NCBI GenBank assembly: GCA_036417435.1
Contig: CM070903.1
Location: forward strand, 60,860,001-60,924,000
Reading direction: 5' to 3'
Length of the DNA stretch: 64,000 nt
Origin: Inia geoffrensis
Lineage: Eukaryota > Chordata > Mammalia > Artiodactyla > Iniidae
Part shown: piece by piece, positions 42,501 to 54,500 of the stretch
How positions within the stretch are numbered: position 1 is the stretch's first letter
Layout of the letters: the number at the start of each line of letters is the position of its first letter
The notes under the pieces: generated by a model
What the model was told of the DNA's origin: nothing
The model's input: the letters and a program-made list of their open reading frames with translations, nothing else
Databases searched by the model: none
Position numbers and translations under genes: made by a program

Positions 42501-45500
42501 GAATTAAATGACATTTTACATGAAGTGATCTGAGGGCACCTCACCACAGGGCATGGTTTCCCCACATTGTACCGTTTTTTCCTCTCTGACCACCTTTTAT
42601 AGACTACAAAAGAGTGAACACTGGGTACTAATCTCATGGCTAGATCTGCAGGTGGGCAATGGGCTAAGTGTCAGGCAGCAGGTCAGGTAGAGACCACCAA
42701 CAGACATCTAGAAATCTCCCTCAGTGTAGCTTGGCTTAATTTAGCAGTTTGCCTGCTTTGGGTTGAAAGTAATAGAAAACCCAGTTCGAATTGGATTAAA
42801 TAATAAGTACACTCATCAGCGCACCAGCCGAACGTACAGAGGTGGAATGGCCTTGTGTGTAGTTTGTCTGGTGGCTCTGGCTCCACTTCTCTGTGAGCCC
42901 CTTGGTTGCAGCCAGCCTGCACACTGGTGGTCTCCTCAGGCTGCCTTCCCTCGTGGTGGCAGAAATAGCTACAGCAGGTCTTGGCTTCCTGTCTCTGCAC
43001 CATGATGTCTAGAGAAAGCAGCGAGCTGGCTTCCAGGAGCCTTCATTTGAGAGCAGGAAACTTCTTTTCCCCAAACTCCCCAGGTAACAGCCCCTCACGC
43101 CTCAACAGTTTACACAGCCCTGAGCTTACTCCAGAATGTTTCTCTGTGTGAGGGTTAGCTCGGGCCAGCATTGCTACCCCAGTCACGGTGGCAAAGGAGG
43201 TGAGGTTACCTTTAGACCAATGAGACCCTTCCCTGGAACCAGGGGTGTGGTTAGCTTTCCTAAAGCAAGTGGTCTGGGAGGGTGTGCATTTCTGAATAGA
43301 AAATGGGGCTGAGATATTTGAGTTGGTGTCGAGATGCTGTTAGGATGGAGAAAGGGAATAGCTGTCCTCCACACTCGAGGATGAGGTTTCTAAAAACAGT
43401 TATTCTGTGTTTGTGCTCTAGCCTCTGGCTGTTAACTCAGAACACCACAGAAATTCTCCGTCACGTTTTAATTTTTTTAAATTAGAAGACATTTTTAACG
43501 GGGGAAAACTATAGAGAACAATATCATTCACCACTCAGAAGGAACAAATGCCAACACTTTAAAAAATTTGCCTTAAATCTACTTTAAGAAATAAAACATT
43601 GTGTAAAGTTGAGGTTCCCATTTTGAACTGTTTTCGAAACTTATCAACTCTCCCCTTCCTTAGAAGTAACAACTGTGATTAACTTTATATTTATCCTTCC
43701 AGTTGGTTTTTATAGTTTTTCTTCATTTGTAACAAATTAATATTAATTTATCATACTTTGCTCGGCATCCTTCTTTTTTCATTCAACAATGTTTTCAAGA
43801 TTTATTGGTATTAAACCAAGGATATCCAGTTCATTCATTTTTAAAGATTGTCATTCTGTAATAAAAATATACCACACTTATCAATTCCTCTATTTTACAA
43901 CACTTAGAGGCTGCCAATATTCTGCTAGTACAGACAGTGCTACAATGACTAGCCTCATCTATGCCTGTTGCGCACATGTGAGAGAGGTTCCCTGGAATAC
44001 CTAGAAGTAGAATTTTGGGGTCACCTGGTCCTGGTTGATGCATCTTCCATTTTACCGAAAACAGCCAACTTTCTCCCCAGAATATTAATTCCCACTCCCA
44101 CTGGCTGAGTGAGAGTTTCCACTTCCCCCGTATCATCACTAACATGTGTTATTATTAGACATTTACACTTTTTTTTTTTTTTTTGCGGTACGCGGGCCTC
44201 TCACTGTTGTGGCCTCTCCCATTGCGGAGCACAGGCTCCGGAGGTGCAGGCTCAGTGGCCATGGCTCACGGGCCTAGCCCCTCCGCAGCATGTGGGATCC
44301 TCCCAGACCGGGGCACGAACCCGTGTCCCCTGCATCGGCAGGCAGACTCTCAACCACTGCGCCACCAGGGAATCCCTAGACATTTACACTTTTGCCACAT
44401 TTTTTAGTAAATGGGACATTGCATTGCTGTTTTAATTTGCATTTCCTTAACCCCCATGCAGCTAAGCCACATGGAATTTCTAGCTGTCTTCCATCCCTAG
44501 GTTAGAAAGCCTTGTATATGAGCAGAAATAATTGTGGTTATGTTTCAGTATGCTGAGAAGGACCTCCTGCACGCACGTAGGATTCTCTTTATTGTCGCAC
44601 TGCCCTGTTCCCATTAGGGATTCTTTTGCTGTTGTTGGACAGGTGCGTTTATACACGCATAGCCCTGCGAGTGGGGATAGGCAATTATTCATCATATCAT
44701 CTGATACTTTTCTTCTGTGAGCTAGGAACGCCCGTCTTGGAGGGGGTGAGAGGTGGAGTGTGTAGGGTTTACCTAGAATGTGCCTGGAGAGGCTGGCGTG
44801 TTGGAGGTCACCACACAGGCTGAGGGCAGCAAATACTCCAAGGCCTGAAGGGAGGGGTTCTCTGAGGCTGAAGAGAGGTCTGTCTGCCACCTACTGGATC
44901 TCGATTGTCTCGGCTTCTCCTCAGATACCTCCTTCATGTACATAATCGCCGGCCTCTGCATGCTGAAGCTCTATCAGACCCGCCACCCAGACATCAACGC
45001 CAGTGCCTACGCTGCTTACATCTCCTTCACCCTGGTCATCACGCTCACCGTCCTTGGAGTGGTGCGTCCCTCCCCACAGCTGGCAGCCCTCTTGGGAGGC
45101 TTTGTATTTTGTTTTTTGGACCCCAGGTGAACAGGTTTAACTAATCATAATCCTTGGCTCATGACACACTCTCATCATTGGTCCATTCATAGCATTTTAG
45201 TTGCTGAGCTAGAATTTTTAATAATGTTAACAGGCCCCTGGAACACTGCCCCTGGACAGTGTTAATACAAAGCTGAGACCTGACTCAGGTGAGACTGGAA
45301 TAGAGATGTACAGGCTGATGGGAGAGAGACTGACCTGAAAGGACAAAAACCACTTTCTAAATGTGCGTGCACGTGCGTCAGTCGTCTTCTGTTATTTGAA
45401 GAGCATTAGCTTCCAGCTTTAGACCTACTACCTCTTCACCTGCTGTTCAGCTGCCTCACCCATTGCTTCCCTTTTCCATTTCTTTCTTTTTCATTTGGCC

Positions 45501-48500
45501 AGGTAGCCATTCTTTTTCCTGCCCTGGCTGCAGTAAGATCCCTGTGAGATCAGAGAAGGGGGAAAACCCAAAATCCACACACAGCTAGGTGTTTGACACC
45601 TTATGCATACACGAGAGATGAAGCAATTTTAGTAAGTTCTCTGGGAAAAAAAAAAAAAAAAAAAACAGATGAAGGTAACTTCCATCTTTACTCCTAGGTG
45701 TTTGGGAAAAATGACCTGTGGTTGTTCTGGGTCATCTTCTCTGCAATCCATATTCTGGCTTCTCTGGCCCTCAGCACCCAGATCTACTACATGGGTCGTT
45801 TCAAGATAGGTGAGTCACCTGTTACTCTATACTACACATGCTGATTAACTCACCCTGAGAAAGGATTGTCTTGCCTATCCTAAACAGAAATGTTACTAGT
45901 CATCGTGAACGCTTGCTCTGAATTCTGTGTGTTTTATAGCATATATTCTCTCCAAGAGCTTCCTCTCCTGTATAAGACAGCAACAATCTACTATCACTAG
46001 CTCTGTTTTTAACCAAGACACTAAGCTAGCTCAGAGCTGAGGCGTCCTTCCAACTCCAAGTCCCCAAAGCTTTACAATTCACCAAACTTTGAAAGTGCGT
46101 TTGTAGAACAGTATGATCAACACACCGCTAGTTCCACCAAGAAGAATGTTTTTCAGTTCATAGCACTTAAAAGGAGCATTTCTCTAACCATCCTAAATGG
46201 TTAACAAGAATAAATTCTATATTATTTTCAAATTCCGGGGCTGGAAGTTTTGGAGACCAACTTGCCAATCTTAGAGGCAAGACCCCTGCTGAACGCCCTC
46301 TGACAGCATGAACGTATCACATTAGATCACCAAGTGTTCTGTGGAAATCAGCTTCTGATCTGCTCTTGGTCAGTCAGCATACATTTGAGCAGGTGCAAGT
46401 CATTTTAGAGCATCTAAATTTCACCCATCATTTTAAAGTCTGGGAAGTCAGACTCAAAGATTCATTTGCATATTTCAAGAAAAACCAATATATATATAAA
46501 CTAAGCCCATCCCTAATATTTTCAGAGCCCAAGGCAAGATTGTAAATAAAAGCCCACTCACCATATGTATAAAAATGTTTAAGTTATAAAGCAGAGTAAA
46601 GAAGTATTAAATATGTGGAAGAAAGAAGGAAGACCAACAAGCTGATAAATATACCTTCATTACAACCTACAAGGTACAAGTTCAAATTTAAAATTCTCAG
46701 GTGCATGGAAGAGTACTCCAGAACATAGCTGCACAGGAGAGCTGGTCCCCAGCCCCTGCCCCTCTTTTCTTCTCACCTCTGGCTCTGTCCTGCATCTTAA
46801 GGGGTCTCACAGGTATGCATATGGACACCCTTGTCTAACATCCAACTGGCCATTCCTTGCCCCTAGAAGTGCATACTCTGGTGGTGCTATCTGCCCTTAG
46901 GAAGACAAACCAGGGAAAGGACCTATGCAGGCTCTGAGAGCGGGCTCAAGGCCATCAGGACAGGGAATTCTTGGGTCCAGGAATTCAGAATGTGGCCTAG
47001 AAGAAGCAGTCCCCTTGCCCTGCAGACCCCTCAGTCATTGGGGAATGAGGGCCTTTAAAATATGGCACCCCTGTTGCCCAGATCTAAGAGCGATTCTACA
47101 TCAACAAGTGGCTTTAAGACTAGAAGACCAAATCAAACCATCTCTCATTTTGGCAGTTCAGTTTTTCCTTTTGGCATGGTCAGTAGATTAACTCTTGGTG
47201 TTAACATAGCCAGTATACCTCCAACTCGCCCAGTGGAAGCATCAATAGCTGGCTGGGTAGAACATTTGGTACAGCACCCTGTTCACGCTCCATCCTCTGC
47301 ACTCAGAGGTGAATGAAGTCATACAAACTGAACTCTCAAAAGGAACATGAATTAGGCACTGTTCCTCTGGGTTTTGCAAGTTGGAAAAATAAACTTGAAT
47401 ACAGGTATATGTAATGGTAGTGACCATTAATACAGAGGAGCTTTTAATATGTTTATACCACCTTGGCCCCATGCAACTTTGTAATACTGAATTAATTTAC
47501 CTTTTTAAAAAAGGAGAAATTGCATGTAGTCTGTTATAACCATGTACTAGTTTGTCAGGGTCCCAACAGGAAAAAGCTATCACATACAAAGACAAAAGAT
47601 TTATTCACAGAGGGACTCTTCATAGGACAGGGGTGGGGTGGGGAAGAATGAAAGGGGTAGCACAGTAACCTGGGGTTAGTAGCAGAGAAGCTTTTACTAC
47701 CCACAAGCCCAAAGGGGCATAGAGGAAGTGGTTACCAAAACATGGAAGGAGGGCATCACCGAGAGGAAGTCACCTTCCTCCATGAGCGTGGAGCAGTGAC
47801 CTTTGGCTAACAGACAGGCAACCTCACAGGGAGGGCACCAGGCAGATAGTACTCTGGGCTCACTCTCCTTCCTCTGTCCCTCCAGTCTCCTGCTGGCGTC
47901 TCTCATTGTCCAAATCCAAGGGGAGCGAGGGAACCCATTGAGTGGTCCCTGCAGTCAGCCTCCCCGGGCGTGGTGAGGACAGAGAGACATGGCAGGTGAG
48001 TCTGGAGGGGCAAAGGGAAGATAACCTTCACACAACTTAACCCAACATTTAAAATTTCTGTACCTAGGGAGTTTCCCCCAAGTGGTTACAGATTTACCAA
48101 AGTCAAAAGGAAAACATTGTGACAATTGCATCTACATTTAGTCCAAAGGCAGGAAGTCGGGTTAGTGGACAGTGGATCAGGCAACACCAACCTCTCTGCC
48201 CATTCCATAAGCTGCCTTTGCTTTCTCAAATCACTGACTCCTTTCTCTGGTGCCCTCGGTCCACACAAGAAAATTAATGTGGACGTGAGGAAAGGCAGTA
48301 GCAATGAGGCAGAGCAGGACAGAAAACTGCAGAGCTACTTGCCCAGATCACCATCGCGCCTCTTGTTTCCCGAAAAGGACCACAGGCAGAGGATGGATTA
48401 TAAATTGCAAGTAGTGCACAAAAGTACACAGGGAGAGAGGAAAGTCTGATTCACACTTTGAAGAATAGTGAACTTCTGAACGTTTGAGACAGGCAGAAGG

Positions 48501-51500
48501 AGTCTGTGTTCTTCACGAGAAGATATTACTTTTGTAATCAGAAAACAAAATTAAAGTCATCTGTTTCGAGAGAAAAATAAAATGACCAGTAGTTTACCTG
48601 TTTGGCTACCTTCTTACAAATCTTTTTTTTCTCTCCTCAATTCTCTGCTTCTCACTGATTCAGATGTGTCTGACACAGGTAACGTTCAGCCACCCTCCCC
48701 AGGGTTTTCTACATTGTTTTCTTAACAAAGCAACCTGACTGGCTGACCTGCCAACTCTGCTTTCTGAACACTTTTTCCAGATTGGGCAGGATTTGGTGGG
48801 CAGTGGGTTTGGAGAGAGGCTCAGAGGCAGGGATGCACCCCAACCCAGCCTGCAACGCGCCTCTTCTGGGCTAGTGCATGGACACGCCCGCGCCCCCACC
48901 CCCCAGTGTATCTAGCCTAGTGAACGCTGCTTAAATTGACCCCAGGGGTAGCCTTGAAGAGGAACGGCAGCACAGCAGAGCTGGGGTCCACCCTTACTGA
49001 AATGCTCACTTCGGGAGCATTGCCCGTGACATCTTTGTGTGGATGGCTCACAGAATGACAGCCCCACTGGGGCCCTGACCCTGCTCATATAACAATCACC
49101 ATATGTACAGGCTTTCTGAACATGCTTAGTAGATCCCACTGTCCCCTGGTTCAATTCTTACTGACTTATAACCACACTGAGAAACACAGATTCGAATTTT
49201 TACAAGCTAAGATTTCCCATGGTCTAGAGAGAGCAGATGTTTTAAGGTGACTTTTGAGAGTCCCCATACATCTCTGCTGTAAAGAAAACACTAAACTATC
49301 AACAGAGGGAAACTTAGCTGAAGGAGACCATAGGAGGGTTGGCCAGCACCCCAAATGGTTTGCGAGTTCTTGTTCCTTGTGTCCATCTTGCCTGCCTTTC
49401 TGCGGGATGCTGCATGGATAGAGCACACCTGCCACAAAAGCCCAGGCAGCTGTGGGTGGCGTTTTTTAAAGCAAACATTTATTGCTAACCTATTAGGTAC
49501 AAAGCATGGCTTTTATGAGGTGACATCATCCTGGCCGCAAAAGCTTGGGCCAAAGGGGAGTGTTTTGGATTATCTCTGACCAAGCCTTCTCACCATGCGA
49601 TTGTGTCATCAGCAGATTTGGGAATTTTCCGACGGGCCGCTATGGTGTTCTACACGGACTGCATCCAGCAGTGCAGCCGGCCTCTCTATATGGTAAGTGT
49701 GTGTTCCTGCGTACCTTGGACTTCTCCCAGACAACAGGAGGACAGCAGGAGGGGCAGGCTCGGGGTAGTCACACAAGGCTCCCCAAACCAAGAGGGCCAG
49801 ATGGCCTAGCGTGGCTGAAGTCCAGTTAGTGAGGGAAGAGGCATCTTGCTTTCCCTTCTCACTCTTAAAAGACACGCTGGGATGGTTCATTTTTTGTACA
49901 TGAAAAATTGCTAGTATATAAAGAACATATGTATGTATATACACACACAAAACTATTAAAGTGATGATTGCTGGAGGAGGGAGGATCAAATAGGGTGTCC
50001 CTATAAATAATCATCCAAAGAGGTATGATTATTTCACTTGTGAAAGTGAAGAGACGGCACTATTAATAGTGACACCTGGACTGTTGCAAGCAAACTAGGG
50101 ACATATGATCACTCCAATCACTTTCATTAGGAACTTTCCACATTATACATTTGTTTGCTTTTTATACATTGTTTGACTTTTACAATGAGCACAAATGCTT
50201 TTTCAAAATTGTAGTTATTGCTTGATGATGGAAATACACTTTTAAAAATTCTACCGTATGGTTTTCAATATATTACACATTTCTATACTGAGCGGAGGGA
50301 TCAGTGTCGTTTCTACACTGAGCTGGGATCAGCCCTGCTCCCAGCTGCCTTGGCTTGCTGGCCAGTGACCTTGGGAAGGCTACATACCTCCTCTGAGCCA
50401 CTGCCCCAACCTTTACCCCGTGCTGTGATCAGAACTAGTGATGCCGTTTGGGCCTGGCACACAGGTATTCACTAAATTCCTGCTGATAGTTTATAATCAG
50501 AAGGATTTTTACATAAAGGAACCTGGGAATGTCTTAAGCCCGGTAGAGCTTGGGCAGGAGCTATTGGCACTAAAAATTGAATTGAAGCTGGAGGGTTTTA
50601 CTCAGGGGAGAACTTAAAAGCCCATTAGGACCTGTGAGTATTAGGAGAGATAAGAATGCCTCAGCTGTGAACCATAAGGGGAAATTAGTGTTTCTGGTGT
50701 TTTTGTGGTACGCGGGCCTCACTGTTGTGGCCTCTCCCATTGTGGAGCACAGGCTCCAGACGCGCAGGCTCAGCGGCCATGGCTCACGGGCCCAGCCGCT
50801 CTGCAGCATGTGGGATCTTCCCGGATGGGGGCACGAACCCGTGTCCCCTGCACCGGCAGGCGGATTCTCAACCACTGCGCCCCCAGGGAAGCCCTTTCTG
50901 GTGTTTTTTACATTAATTGATACAGGCTGTCTTTTTTTTTAAAACAAGACTATTTTTAGAGCATTTTAAGAGTTTTTAGTTTTTTTAAGTTCACCGAAAA
51001 TTTGAGAAGAAAATACAGAGATTTCCCGTATGCCCCTCCGCCACACAGACACAGCTTCCCCATATCAACACCCTCACCAGAGAGGTGCATTTGCTAGTCA
51101 GTGAACCTATGTTAATACATCATAATCACTCAAAGTCTATACTTTACATTACAATTCACTCCTGGTGTTGTACATTCTATGATTTTCTTGACGAGTTTGT
51201 GATGACATATATTCATCATTATAGTATCAAAGAAGGTAGAGTAGTTTTCCTGCCCTAAAAACGATCTGTGCTTGGGCTTCCCTGGTGGCGCAGTGGTTGA
51301 AAGTCCGCCTGCCGATGCAGGGCACACGGGTTCGTGCCCCGGTCCAGGCGGATCCCACATGCCGCGGAGTGGCTGGGCCCGTGAGCCATGGCCTCTGAGC
51401 CTGCGCGTCTGGAGCCTGTGCTCCGCAACGGGAGGGGCCACAACAGTGAGAGGCCTGCGTACCGCAAAAAAAAAAAAAAAACCTCTGTGCTCCACCTATT

Positions 51501-54500
51501 CTTTCCACCTGCCCCTCCTCCCCAACCCCTGGCAGGCACTGATCTTTTTTAGTGTCTCCTTAGCCTTACCTTTTCCAGAACGTCATATCGTTGGAATAAT
51601 ATAGTATGCGGCCTTTCCAGATTGGCTGAAATAATATGCACTTATGTTTCCTCCATGCGCAGGCTCAGCAGCCATGGCTCACGGGCCCAGCCGCTCCGCA
51701 GCATGTGGGATCTTCCCGAACCGGGTCACGAACCCATGTCCCCTGCGTCGGCAGGCGGACTCTCAACCACTGCGCCACCAGGGAAGCCCCAATAACTTTA
51801 ATCTTAATAAGGCCATGTGTTTAGAAACCAGGAGCCTGGGAGCTGCAGGACCTCCTTGCAGCCAGAATAATGAAACTAATTCCAGGTGCATCCCAGCAGC
51901 TGCCTTAGGACCCACCAGTTAACACAACCCAGGGAAAGAGTCCTTGGTTACAGAACAGCGGTGGCAGAATTCTTTTAACTACTGAGTAATCAGCACGTAC
52001 CACCAGCCTTCCTGCCAAGGGGTGGGCCCAGGTGCCCAGCTCCTTTAAAAACTGGGGGGAAAACAGCAAGACTTCTGCTGTATTCACCAGGCTTTCTTTT
52101 ACAGGGACGAGGTCACGTCTGTTTGCAGTCAGAGGCTTTGCCATTTAGTCCTTGTAGAGGACTTTCCAGTCATAGGCGCAGCTCTCTTAAAACTATAGAA
52201 AAATTGTTTCCACCAAGGCAATTGTTTTCCCATAATTGATGCTTCCCCTATGGTAAGTTTTTTAAAAAGCAGTATGTGTGGCCCCTCATTTGATGTTTTC
52301 TTTCCTCCTTTCCAGGACAGAATGGTATTGCTCATCATGGGGAACCTGGTTAACTGGTCCTTGTAAGTAGTCTTAGGAAAACACGTTTTTCTCTTTATTA
52401 ATTTCTCTGTAACACCGTGGTTTAGCTTTCCTTGGCTGTCATTTTTATAAAGAAGTCTTAAATTAAGGAGAGCATAGGACTGTGCTTGTTCTAGTGACTT
52501 GAAAGAAAGCTATTTTTCGTCCTGCAAAGAATGCACTAGGAAGCTCTTGTGTACCAATAGTTGCCTCCCTTAAAGCAATGAGTTCGACACACTGATGCCT
52601 TGAGCCCATTTGTTCAACAAGACAAACATCAAATTTGCTATATCTAGGTGGATAAATTAGATTGGATATATATGCATATACACACATATATATATAAAGA
52701 GAGATTAATTATGCCAGCAGCTGCAAAAATGCAACAGTTTTAAACTCTTTTTAGAACTTTCTATAAAGACTACCCAGTAGGCATTTCTCTTTCTTACTAG
52801 GTGTGTGTGTGTGTATGTGTGTGTGTGTTTTTCTCATTTCTTCCTTTCCCTCCAGGTCTCAATCTTCCTACTCTGCCTATATCATTTTTCTTCCTTTTCT
52901 TTTCCTTCATTATCACCTTGGTCTTGTTTCCTCAAATGACCTCAAAGTAGAACAGTGCAACAGAAGTACATTTATGCTAGCTGTATTTTATGCATCTATT
53001 TTTTGCAACTTATCCTTAAAAATGTGAATGAGTGAGATATTTTATTGATCCCTCAAAAAATAAGTATGTTGAGCTGCTTTTATTAGTGGTTCTTAGCTGA
53101 TGTGCTCCTCTGGGTCAGTGACCTTTGATAGAAAGGTGACACCCTACTCCTCCTCCCTTTAAGATACCAGATACAAAGAAATAAGCACACCATCAGGGAA
53201 AGTCAGAATCAAGTCATGAGAATTTGAATCTTATTTCGGGGTCACATGCTTCTGGAAGAATCTTCCCACAATATTGTTGCACCAGGGTTTACCTTGGGGA
53301 AGGTCCATACCTGTGAAGGACTGTCCTTTACTCAGGGACACGTCAGGATGGGTGATTCTTGGCCATGGTCACCTGCGATGCTCTCTCGGCCACCCTTTTA
53401 GGGAAGACCCCACAGTCCTGGCGACTCTGTAAGACAGGATGGAGGGTGCTGATAGGAGATACGATACTGAACAACTGATGATAGTGTCTGCAGGGTCAGA
53501 ATCACCTAGCTTGTCCCTGCCTCTAGTAGAACTAAAATCAAACCAAAGTCTGCAATCAGACTTAACAATCAATGGAAAGATATCCCATGCTCTTGGATTG
53601 GAAGAATTAATGTTGTTAAAATGGCCATACTACCCAAAGCAATCTACAGATTTAATGTGACCCCTATCAAATTACCCATGACACTTTTCACAGAACTAGG
53701 ACAAATAATCCTAAAATTCATATGGAACCATAAAATACCCAGAACTGCCAAAGCAATCCTGAGGAAAAAGAACAAAGCAGGAGGCATAACCCTCCCAGAC
53801 TTCAGACAATACTACAAAGTTACAGTAATCAAAACAGTGGGGTACTGGCACAAAAACAGACATATGAATCAATGGAACAGAATAGAGAGCCCAGAAATAA
53901 ACCCACCCACCTATGGTCAATCAATCTTTGACAAAGGAGGCAAAAATATACAATGGGGAAAAAAACAGCCTCTTCAGTAAGTGGTGTTGGGAAAACTGTA
54001 GAGCCCCATGTAAATCAATGAAGTTGGAACACATCTTCACACCATACACAAACATAAACTCAAAATGGCTTAAAGACTTAAACATAAGATATGACACCAT
54101 AAAACTCGTAGAAAAAATTATAGGCAAAACATTCTCTGGTATAAATCATACCAAAGTGTCTTAGGTCAGTCTCCCAAGGCAATAGAAATAAAAACAAAAA
54201 TAAACAAATGGGACCTAATCAAACTTACAAGCTTTTGCACAGCAAAGGAAACCATAAACAAAAAGACAACCTATGGAATGGGAGAAAATATTTGCAAACA
54301 ATGCGACCCAAAAGGGCTTAATTTCCAAAGTATATAAACAGCTCATACAACTCAATAACAAAAAGACAACTCAATCAAAAAATGGGCAGAAGACCTAAAT
54401 AGACTTTTCTCCAAAGAAGACATACTGATGGCCAATAGGCACATGAAAAGGTGCTCAGCATCACTAGTTATTAGAGAAATGCAAATCAAAACTACCTCAC

